64,000 nucleotides of DNA from Anomaloglossus baeobatrachus (taxonomy: Eukaryota; Chordata; Amphibia; Anura; Aromobatidae), in the NCBI RefSeq assembly GCF_048569485.1, contig NW_027442225.1, forward strand, positions 1 to 64,000. The letters are read 5' to 3'. Below the pieces are notes generated by a model, which saw nothing but the letters and a program-made list of their open reading frames with translations, was not told the origin of the DNA and did not search any database. Below, piece by piece: positions 12,888 through 22,569 of this stretch (position 1 is the first letter of the stretch; every line of letters starts with the position of its first letter). Position numbers and translations under genes: made by a program.

Positions 12888-15800
12888 TTATAGAAGCCTC
12901 CACAGCCCCTCCCCCTGCCCTGTGTAGCCCCCCATATCCCCCTCCTTATAGAAGCCTCCACAGCCTCTCCCCCTGCCCTGTGTAGCCCCCCATATCCTCC
13001 TCCTTATAGAAGCCTCCACAGCCCCTACCCTGTGTAGCCCCCATATCCCCCTCCTTATAGAAGCCTCCACAGCCTCTCCCCCGTGTAGCCCCCCATATCC
13101 CCTCCTTATAGAAGACTCCACAGCCTCTCCCCTGCCCTGTGTAGCCCCCCATATCCCCCTCCTTATAGAAACCTCCACAGCCTCTCCCTCTGCCCTGTGT
13201 AGCACCCCATATCCCCCTCCTTATAGAAGCCTCCACAGCCCCTCCCCCTGCCCTGTGTAGCCCCCCATATCCCCCTCCTTATAGAAGCCTCCACAGCTTC
13301 TCCCCCTGCCCTGTGTAGCCCCCCATATCCCCCTCCTTATAGAAGCCTCCACAGCCCCTACCCTGTGTAGCCCCCATATCCCCCTCCTTATAGAAGCCTC
13401 CACAGCCTCTCCCTCTGCCCTGTGTAGCCCCCCATATCCCCTCCTTATAGAAGCCTCCACAGCCCCTACCCTATGTAGCCCCCATATCCCCCTCCTTATA
13501 GAAGCCTCCACAGCCTCTCCCCCTGCCCTGTGTAGCCCCCCATATCCCCCTCCTTATAGAAGCCTCCACAGCCTCTCCCCTGCCCTGTGTAGCCCCCCCA
13601 TATCCCCCTCCTTATAGAAGCCTCCACAGCCTCTCCCCCTGCCCTGTGTAGCCCCCCATATCCCCCTCCGTATAGAAGCCTCCACAGCCTCTCCCTCTGC
13701 CCTGTGTAGCCCCCCATATCCCCCCCTTATAGAAGCCTCCACAGCCTCTCCCCTGCCCTGTGTAGCCCCCCATATCCCCCTCCTTATAGAAGCCTCCACA
13801 GCCTCTCCCCCTGCCCTGTGTAGCCCCCCATATCCCCCTCCTTATAGAAGCCTCCACAGCCTCTCCCTCTGCCCTGTGTAGCCCCCCATATCCCCCTCCT
13901 TATAGAAGCCTCCACAGCCCCTCCCCCTGCCCTGTGTAGCCCCCCATATCCATCTCCTTATAGAAGCCTCCACAGCCTCTCCCCCTGCCCTGTGTAGCCC
14001 CCCATATCCCCCTACTTATAGAAGCCTCCACAGCCCCTACCCTGTGTAGCCCCCATATCCCCCTCCTTATAGAAGCCCCCACAGCCCCTCCACCTGCCCT
14101 GTGTAGCCCCCCATATCCCCTCCTTATAGAAGCCTCCACAGCCTCTCCCCCTGCCCTGTGTAGCCCCCCATATCCCCCTCCTTATAGAAGCCTCCACAGC
14201 CCCTCCCCCTGCCCTGTGTAGCCCCCATATCCCCCTCCTTATAGAAGCCTCCACAGCCCCTCCCCCTGCCCTGTGTAGCCCCCCATATCCCCCTCCTTAT
14301 AGAAGCCTCCACAGCCTCTCCCCTGCCCTGTGTAGCCCCCCATATCCCCCTCCTTATAGAAGCCTCCACAGCCCCTCCCCCTGCCCTGTGTAGCCCCCCA
14401 TATCCCCTCCTTATAGAAGCCTCCACAGCCCCTCCCCCTGCCCTGTGTAGCCCCCCATATCCCCCTACTTATAGAAGCCTCCACAGCCCCTACCCTGTGT
14501 AGCCCCCATATCCCCCTCCTTATAGAAGCCCCCACAGCCCCTCCACCTGCCCTGTGTAGCCCCCCATATCCCCCTCCTTATAGAAGCCTCCACAGCCCCT
14601 CCCCCTGCCCTGTGTAGCCCCCCATATCCCCCTCCTTATAGAAGCCTCCACAGCCCCTCCCCCGAGTAGCCCCCCATATCCCCTCCTTATAGAAGACTCC
14701 ACAGCCTCTCCCCTGCCCTGTGTAGCCCCCCATATCCCCCTCCTTATAGAAGCCTCCACAGCCCCTCCCCTGTGTAGCCCCCCATATCCCCCTCCTTATA
14801 GAAGCCTCCACAGCCTTTCCCCTGCCCTGTGTAGCCCCCCATATCCCCCTCCTTATAGAAGCCCCCACAGCCTCTCCCTCTGCCCTGTGTAGCCCCCCAT
14901 ATCCCCCTCCTTATAGAAGCCTCCACAGCCCCTCCCCCTGCCCTGTGTAGCCCCCCATATCCCCCTCCTTATAGAAGCCTCCACAGTCTCTCCCCCTGCC
15001 CTGTGTAGCCCCCCATATCCCCCTCCTTATAGAAGCCTCCACAGCCCCTACCCTGTGTAGCCCCCATATCCCCCTCCTTATAGAAGCCTCCACAGCCTCT
15101 CCCCCTGCCCTGTGTAGCCCCCCATATCCCCCTCCTTATAGAAGCCTCCACAGCCCCTCCCCCTGCCCTGTGTAGCCCCCCATATCCCCCTCCTTATAGA
15201 AGCCTCCACAGCCTCCCCCTGCCCTGTGTAGCCCCCCGTATCCCCCTCCTTATAGAAGCCTCCACAGATTCTCCCCCTGCCCTGTGTAGCCCCCATATCC
15301 CCCTCCTTATAGAAGCCTCCACAGCCTCTTCCCCTGGCCTGTGTAGCCCCCCATATCCCCCCTCCTTATAGAAGCCTCCACAGCCCCTCCCCATTCCCTG
15401 TGTAGCCCCCCATATCCCCCTCCTTATAGAAGCCTCCACAGCCTCTCCCCCTGCCCTGTATAGCCCCCCATATCCCCCTCCGTATAGAAGCCTCCACAGC
15501 CTCTCCCTCTGCCCTGTGTAGCCCCCCATATCCCCCCTTATAGAAGCCTCCACAGCCTCACCCCTGCCCTGTGTAGACCCCCATATCTCCCTCCTTATAG
15601 AAGCCTCCACAGCCTCTCCCCCTGCCCTGTGTAGCCCCCCATATCCCCCTCCTTATAGAAGCCTCCACAGCCTCTCCCTCTGCCCTGTGTAGCACCCCAT
15701 ATCCCCCTCCTTATAGAAGCCTCCACAGCCCCTCCCCCTGCCCTGTGTAGCCCCCCATATCCCCCTCCTTATAGAAGCCTCCACAGCCTCTCCCCCTGCC

Positions 15801-16584
15801 CTGTGTAGCCCCCCATATCCCCCTCCTTATAGAAGCCTCCACAGCCTCTTTCCCTGCCCTGTGTAGCCCCCCATATCCCCCTCCTTATAGAAGCCTCCAC
15901 AGCCCCTCCCCCTGCCCTGTGTAGCCCCCCATATCCCCCTCCTTATAGAAGCCTCCACAGTCTCTCCCCCTGCCCTGTGTAGCCCCCCATATCCCCCTCC
16001 TTATAGAAGCCTCCACAGCCCCTACCCTGTGTAGCCCCCATATCCCCCTCCTTATAGAAGCCTCCACAGCCTCTCCCCCTGCCCTGTGTAGCCCCCCATA
16101 TCCCCCTCCTTATAGAAGCCTCCACAGCCCCTCCCCCTGCCCTGTGTAGCCCCCCATATCCCCCTCCTTATAGAAGCCTCCACAGCCTCCCCCTGCCCTG
16201 TGTAGCCCCCCGTATCCCCCTCCTTATAGAAGCCTCCACAGATTCTCCCCCTGCCCTGTGTAGCCCCCATATCCCCCTCCTTATAGAAGCCTCCACAGCC
16301 TCTTCCCCTGGCCTGTGTAGCCCCCCATATCCCCCCTCCTTATAGAAGCCTCCACAGCCCCTCCCCATTCCCTGTGTAGCCCCCCATATCCCCCTCCTTA
16401 TAGAAGCCTCCACAGCCTCTCCCCCTGCCCTGTATAGCCCCCCATATCCCCCTCCGTATAGAAGCCTCCACAGCCTCTCCCTCTGCCCTGTGTAGCCCCC
16501 CATATCCCCCCTTATAGAAGCCTCCACAGCCTCACCCCTGCCCTGTGTAGCCCCCCATATCTCCCTCCTTATAGAAGCCTCCAC
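12888..16584. repeat. Higher-order satellite block, copy 2
   Basis: Second copy of the block at 7670-11367, with the same succession of unit variants and only scattered single-base differences. A shorter internal duplication of about 974 bp is visible inside both copies (for example 9860 versus 10835, and 15078 versus 16052). Confidence 0.85.
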
Positions 16585-19500
16585 AGCCTCTCCCCCTGCC
16601 CTGTGTAGCCCCCCATATCCCCCTCCTTATAGAAGCCTCCACAGCCTCTCCCTCTGCCCTGTGTAGCACCCCATATCCCCCTCCTTATAGAAGCCTCCAC
16701 AGCCCCTCCCCCTGCCCTGTGTAGCCCCCCATATCCCCCTCCTTATAGAAGCCTCCACAGCCTCTCCCCCTGCCCTGTGTAGCCCCCCATATCCCCCTCC
16801 TTATAGAAGCCTCCACAGCCTCTCCCTCTGCCCTGTGTAGCCCCCCATATCCCCTCCTTATAGAAGCCTCAACAGCCCCTACCCTGTGTAGCCCCCATAT
16901 CCCCCTCCTTATAGAAGCCTCCACAGCCTCTCCCCCTGCCCTGTGTAGCCCCCCATATCCCCCTCCTTATAGAAGCCTCCACAGCCTCTCCCCTGCCCTG
17001 TGTAGCCCCCCATATCCCCCTCCTTATAGAAGCCTCCACAGCCTCTCCCCCTGCCCTGTGTAGCCCCCCATATCCCCCTCCGCATAGAAGCCTCCACAGC
17101 CTCTCCCTCTGCCCTGTGTAGCCCCCCATATCCCCCCCTTATAGAAGCCTCCACAGCCTCTCCCCTGCCCTGTGTAGCCCCCCATATCCCCCTCCTTATA
17201 GAAGCCTCCACAGCCTCTCCCCCTGCCCTGTGTAGCCCCCCATATCCCCCTCCTTATAGAAGCCTCCACAGCCTCTCCCTCTGCCCTGTGTAGCCCCCCA
17301 TATCCCCCTCCTTATAGAAGCCTCCACAGCCCCTCCCCCTGCCCTGTGTAGCCCCCCATATCCCCCTCCTTATAGAAGCCTCCACAGCCTCTCCCCCTGC
17401 CCTGTGTAGCCCCCCATATCCTCCTCCTTATAGAAGCCTCCACAGCCCCTACCCTGTGTAGCCCCCATATCCCCCTCCTTATAGAAGCCTCCACAGCCTC
17501 TCCCCCGTGTAGCCCCCCATATCCCCTCCTTATAGAAGACTCCACAGCCTCTCCCCTGCCCTGTGTAGCCCCCCATATCCCCCTCCTTATAGAAACCTCC
17601 ACAGCCTCTCCCTCTGCCCTGTGTAGCACCCCATATCCCCCTCCTTATAGAAGCCTCCACAGCCCCTCCCCCTGCCCTGTGTAGCCCCCCATATCCCCCT
17701 CCTTATAGAAGCCTCCACAGCTTCTCCCCCTGCCCTGTGTAGCCCCCCATATCCCCCTCCTTATAGAAGCCTCCACAGCCCCTACCCTGTGTAGCCCCCA
17801 TATCCCCCTCCTTATAGAAGCCTCCACAGCCTCTCCCTCTGCCCTGTGTAGCCCCCCATATCCCCTCCTTATAGAAGCCTCCACAGCCCCTACCCTATGT
17901 AGCCCCCATATCCCCCTCCTTATAGAAGCCTCCACAGCCTCTCCCCCTGCCCTGTGTAGCCCCCCATATCCCCCTCCTTATAGAAGCCTCCACAGCCTCT
18001 CCCCTGCCCTGTGTAGCCCCCCCATATCCCCCTCCTTATAGAAGCCTCCACAGCCTCTCCCCCTGCCCTGTGTAGCCCCCCATATCCCCCTCCGTATAGA
18101 AGCCTCCACAGCCTCTCCCTCTGCCCTGTGTAGCCCCCCATATCCCCCCCTTATAGAAGCCTCCACAGCCTCTCCCCTGCCCTGTGTAGCCCCCCATATC
18201 CCCCTCCTTATAGAAGCCTCCACAGCCTCTCCCCCTGCACTGTGTAGCCCCCCATATCCCCCTCCTTATAGAAGCCTCCACAGCCTCTCCCTCTGCCCTG
18301 TGTAGCCCCCCATATCCCCCTCCTTATAGAAGCCTCCACAGCCCCTCCCCCTGCCCTGTGTAGCCCCCCATATCCATCTCCTTATAGAAGCCTCCACAGC
18401 CTCTCCCCCTGCCCTGTGTAGCCCCCCATATTCCCCTACTTATAGAAGCCTCCACAGCCCCTACCCTGTGTAGCCCCCATATCCCCCTCCTTATAGAAGC
18501 CCCCACAGCCCCTCCACCTGCCCTGTGTAGCCCCCCATATCCCCTCCTTATAGAAGCCTCCACAGCCTCTCCCCCTGCCCTGTGTAGCCCCCCATATCCC
18601 CCTTCTTATAGAAGCCTTCACAGCCCCTCCCCCTGCCCTGTGTAGCCCCCCATATCCCCCTCCTTATAGAAGCCTCCACAGCCCCTCCCCCTGCCCTGTG
18701 TAGCCCCCCCATATCCCCCTCCTTATAGAAGCCTCCACAGCCCCTCCCCCTGCCCTGTGTAGCCCCCCATATCCCCTCCTTATAGAAGCCTCCACAGCCC
18801 CTCCCCCTGCCCTGTGTAGCCCCCCATATCCCCTCCTTATAGAAGCCTCCACAGCCTCTCCCCCTGCCCTGTGTAGCCCTCCATATCCCCTCCTTATAGA
18901 AGCCTCCACAGCCTCTCCCCCTGCCCTGTGTAGCCCCCATATCCCCCACCTTATAGAAGCCTCCACAGCCTCTCCCCCTGCCCTGTGTAACCCCCATATC
19001 CCCCTCCTTATAGAAGCCTCCACAGCCCCTCCCCCTGCCCTGTGTAGCCCCCCATATCCCCCTCCTTATAGAAGCCTCCACAGCCTCTCCCTCTGCCCTG
19101 TGTAGCCCCCCATATCCCCTCCTTATAGAAGCCTCCACAGCCCCTACCCTATGTAGCCCCCATATCCCCCTCCTTATAGAAGCCTCCACAGCCTCTCCCC
19201 CTGCCCTGTGTAGCCCCCCATATCCCCCTCCTTATAGAAGCCTCCACAGCCTCTCCCCTGCCCTGTGTAGCCCCCCCATATCCCCCTCCTTATAGAAGCC
19301 TCCACAGCCTCTCCCCCTGCCCTGTGTAGCCCCCCATATCCCCCTCCGTATAGAAGCCTCCACAGCCTCTCCCTCTGCCCTGTGTAGCCCCCCATATCCC
19401 CCCCTTATAGAAGCCTCCACAGCCTCTCCCCTGCCCTGTGTAGCCCCCCATATCCCCCTCCTTATAGAAGCCTCCACAGCCTCTCCCCTGCCCTGTGTAG

Positions 19501-20856
19501 CCCCCCCATATCCCCCTCCTTATAGAAGCCTCCACAGCCTCTCCCCCTGCCCTGTGTAGCCCCCCATATCCCCCTCCGTATAGAAGCCTCCACAGCCTCT
19601 CCCTCTGCCCTGTGTAGCCCCCCATATCCCCCCCTTATAGAAGCCTCCACAGCCTCTCCCCTGCCCTGTGTAGCCCCCCATATCCCCCTCCTTATAGAAG
19701 CCTCCACAGCCTCTCCCCCTGCACTGTGTAGCCCCCCATATCCCCCTCCTTATAGAAGCCTCCACAGCCTCTCCCTCTGCCCTGTGTAGCCCCCCATATC
19801 CCCCTCCTTATAGAAGCCTCCACAGCCCCTCCCCCTGCCCTGTGTAGCCCCCCATATCCATCTCCTTATAGAAGCCTCCACAGCCTCTCCCCCTGCCCTG
19901 TGTAGCCCCCCATATTCCCCTACTTATAGAAGCCTCCACAGCCCCTACCCTGTGTAGCCCCCATATCCCCCTCCTTATAGAAGCCCCCACAGCCCCTCCA
20001 CCTGCCCTGTGTAGCCCCCCATATCCCCTCCTTATAGAAGCCTCCACAGCCTCTCCCCCTGCCCTGTGTAGCCCCCCATATCCCCCTTCTTATAGAAGCC
20101 TTCACAGCCCCTCCCCCTGCCCTGTGTAGCCCCCCATATCCCCCTCCTTATAGAAGCCTCCACAGCCCCTCCCCCTGCGTAGCCCCCCCATATCCCCCTC
20201 CTTATAGAAGCCTCCACAGCCCCTCCCCCTGCCCTGTGTAGCCCCCCATATCCCCCTCCTTATAGAAGCCTCCACAGCCCCTCCCCCTGCCCTGTGTAGC
20301 CCCCCATATCCCCTCCTTATAGAAGCCTCCACAGCTCCTCCCCCTGCCCTGTGTAGCCCCCCATATCCCCTCCTTATAGAAGCCTCCACAGCCTCTCCCC
20401 CTGCCCTGTGTAGCCCCCCCCATATCCCCCTCCTTATAGAAGCCCCCACAGCCTCTCCCCCTGCCCTGTGTAGCACCCCATATCCCCCTCCTTATAGAAG
20501 CCTCCACAGCCTCTCCCCCTGCCCTGTGTAGCCCCCATATCCCCCTCCTTATAGAAGCCTCCACAGCCCCTCCCCCTGCCCTGTGTAGCCCCCATATCCC
20601 CCTCCTTATAGAAGCCTCCACAGCCTCTCCCCCTGCCCTGTGTAACCCCCATATCCCCCTCCTTATAGAAGCCTCCACAGCCCCTCCCCCTGCCCTGTGT
20701 AGCCCCCCATATCCTCCTCCTTATAGAAGCCCCCACAGCCCCTCCCCCTGCCCTGTGTAGCCCCCCATATCCCCCTCCTTATAGAAGCCCCCACAGCCCC
20801 TCCCCCTGCCCTGTGTAGCCCCCCATATCCCCTCCTTATAGAAGCCCCCACAGCCT

Positions 20857-21004
20857 CGTGCTGCAGCTTCAGGCCATTCCCTGTGAGATATACACGAGCT
20901 GCAGCCCCAAGAAATGACCGGAGGCAAAATCCAGTCTGAGAGGAAAGTTCTAGAACTAATGAGGAGCCGCTGAATCTTCTCCACCTCAGGGTCAGGATCC
21001 GTCC
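20857..21004. other. Unique spacer between satellite and promoter
   Basis: About 150 bp of non-repetitive sequence with mixed base composition. It holds no open frame and no known motif that I can see. It is the only unique DNA between the satellite edge and the GC-box array, so it may be distal promoter. Confidence 0.5.
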
Positions 21005-21350
21005 GCTCCGCCCCGCCCACAGTTCTGCCCCGCCCACAGCTCTGCCCCGCCCACAGCTCCGCCCCGCCCACAGCTCTGCACAGTCCTATCCCGCCCACAG
21101 CTCGTCCCAGCCCGAGTACTGCCCCGCCCACAGTTCTGCCCCGCCCACAGCTCCGCCCCGCCCACAGCTCTGCACAGTCCTATCCCGCCCACAGCTCGTC
21201 CCAGCCCGAGTACTGCCCCGCCCACAGCTCTGCCCCGCCCACAGCTCTGCCCCGCCCACAGCTCTGCACAGTCCTATCCCGCCCACAGCTCTCCCCGCCC
21301 ACAGCTCTGCACAGCCCGAGCAGTGCTCCGCCCACAGCTATGCCCCGCCG
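21005..21350 (+). promoter_or_regulatory. Tandem GC-box (Sp/KLF-type) array
   Basis: Fifteen copies of CCGCCCAC occur in about 340 bp, mostly within a 15-17-bp unit reading GCCCCGCCCACAGCTCT. A longer module of about 100 bp, containing TGCACAGTCCTATCCCGCCC and CGTCCCAGCCCGAGTACT, is itself repeated. CCGCCC is the classic GC box bound by Sp1/KLF factors. The array abuts a CRE and a CpG-rich exon, which suits a TATA-less CpG-island promoter. Promoter function is inferred. Confidence 0.7.
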
Positions 21351-21365
21351 TTTCCGGTGACGTCA
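21351..21365 (+). promoter_or_regulatory. ETS site and full palindromic CRE
   Basis: TTTCCGG (an ETS core on the other strand) is followed at 21358-21365 by TGACGTCA, the consensus CREB/ATF palindrome. This pairing, close to the start of a GC-rich exon, is typical of vertebrate TATA-less promoters. No TATA box is seen. The transcription start probably lies a few tens of bases downstream. Confidence 0.65.
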
Positions 21366-21560
21366 TCCCCTCAGGAAATCAGCTCCAGACTCTCCAGCGC
21401 ATGGGCATTAGAGCAGTGTTAGAGGAGGAGGAAGCGGAGAGCGGAGGAGCCGGAGTCCGAGCCCTCAGCACAAGAGGCGGCCCCCGCTGCCTGCCCCGGG
21501 AAACCCCGCACATCCCCTCCGCTACATCCCAGCAGAAGAAGCGGCCTCATTGCTGCAGCT
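21366..21560 (+). other. Probable non-coding first exon (5' UTR) with splice donor
   Basis: CpG-rich, non-repetitive 195 bp directly downstream of the CRE, ending at GCTGCAGCT|GTGAGTGT, a good splice donor at 21561. No start codon here leads into a convincing protein. The next good plus-strand coding exons are those of the KRAB gene at 50410, whose first coding exon has an acceptor at 50381-50382 and a short 5' UTR. I infer that this is exon 1 of that gene. It could instead belong to a different transcript. The 5' boundary is a guess. Confidence 0.5.
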
Positions 21561-21620
21561 GTGAGTGTCCCCGGCTCCTCTGTGCAGGGGCAGCGCGGGC
21601 TGTAGAGACGGGGACTCCTC

Positions 21621-22232
21621 TGTGACCTGTGGGGGGAGCGCGGCCATCACTGAGGGGTCCCGGAGTGTGTGTGACCTGTGGGGGGTCATCACTGAGGGGT
21701 CCCGGAGTGTGTGTGACCTGTGGGGGGAGCGCGGCCATCACTGAGGGGTCCCGGAGTGTGTGTGACCTGTGGGGGGTCATCACTGAGGGGTCCCGGAGTG
21801 TGTGTGACCTGTGGGGGGCCATCACTGAGGGGTCCCGGAGTGTGTGTGACCTGTGGGGGGTCATCACTGAGGGGTCCCGGAGTGTGTGTGACCTGTGGGG
21901 GGTCATCACTGAGGGGTCCCGGAGTGTGTGTGACCTGTGGGGGGTCATCACTGAGGGGTCCCGGAGTGTGTGTGACCTGTGGGGGGGTCATCACTGAGGG
22001 GTCCCGGAGTGTGTGTGACCTGTGGGGGGGGCCATCACTGAGGGGTCCCGGAGTGTGTGTGACCTGTGGGGGGTCATCACTGAGGGGTCCCGGAGTGTGT
22101 GTGACCTGTGGGGGGTCATCACTGAGGGGTCCCGGAGTGTGTGTGACCTGTGGGGGGCCATCACTGAGGGGTCCCGGAGTGTGTGTGACCTGTGGGGGGC
22201 CATCACTGAGGGGTCCCGGAGTGTGTCTGACA
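21621..22232. repeat. 42-bp minisatellite, about 14 copies
   Basis: Tandem unit of 42 bp containing GGGGTCATCACTGAGGGGTC and CCGGAGTGTGTGTGACCTGT. The first and third copies carry a short AGCGCGGCC insertion. The unit length is a multiple of three and lacks stops in several frames, which explains the open frames on both strands. The array lies just inside the putative first intron. Confidence 0.95.
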
Positions 22233-22305
22233 CTCCTGAGAAATGCAGTGTGTGCTCACAGGGACTCTATTGATTGATCTGTCCTCTATTTATCCTTCTA
22301 TCTAT

Positions 22306-22566
22306 CAATAATATTATTTATTCATTTATGTAGCGCTATTAATTCTACAGCGCCTTACATACATTGTGAGTCCCAATGGGGACAGTGTTGCCAATCTAGA
22401 GTCCCTATCTGTATGTCTTTGGAGTGTGGGAGGAAACCAGAGAACCCTGGGGAGACCCACGCAAACACAGGGAGAACATACAATCTCCTTGCAGATGGTG
22501 TCCTTGGTGGGATTTGAACCCAGGACCCCAGCGCTGCAAGACTGCAGTGCTAACCACTGTGCCGCC
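22306..22566 (-). mobile_element. tRNA-derived SINE with LINE-like 3' tail
   Basis: Read on the minus strand from 22566, the head contains an A-box-like GGCACAGTGGTTAGCACTG and then a B-box-like GGTCCTGGGTTCAAATCC (around 22509-22525), which are RNA polymerase III promoter elements. The middle part contains the widespread vertebrate core GTTCTCTGGTTTCCTCCCAC. It ends in AGCGCTACATAAATGAATAA and an AT-rich tail at the left. It looks nearly full length. The family name is not certain. The head lies directly against the 21-bp minisatellite. Confidence 0.78.
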
Positions 22567-22569
22567 TTA

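Larger units (their letters stand above)
1..20856. repeat. 58-bp satellite array, about 360 units
   Basis: Head-to-tail array with a unit of about 58 bp (variants 49-60). Each unit has a CCCCATATCCCC block, then CTCCTTATAGAAGCCTCCAC, then a CCCCCTGCCCTGTGTAG block. Variants differ by C-run length, by loss of the CTGCC segment, or by substitutions such as TTATAG to GTATAG or GCATAG. The array begins before base 1 and stops at a sharp edge near 20856. The top strand is C-rich, so the bottom strand carries several G4-G6 runs per unit. Because 58 is not a multiple of 3, each reading frame rotates through the unit and meets a TAA about every third unit. The 60-226-residue open frames on the minus strand therefore come from the periodicity and are not genes. 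I do not recognise the satellite family. Confidence 0.97.

Noticed and set aside
69-21131. Many minus-strand open frames in and next to the satellite (60-226 codons)
   Set aside because: Frame rotation in a 58-bp unit produces a stop about every 174 bp, and longer cases follow indels. No coding signal beyond the repeat.
21323-21625. 100-codon frame across the CpG exon
   Set aside because: Starts in the promoter before the CRE and runs through the splice donor; composition is GC-driven.
22509-22563. A functional tRNA gene on the minus strand
   Set aside because: A and B boxes are present, but no cloverleaf acceptor or anticodon stem forms; the downstream body and tail identify a SINE.
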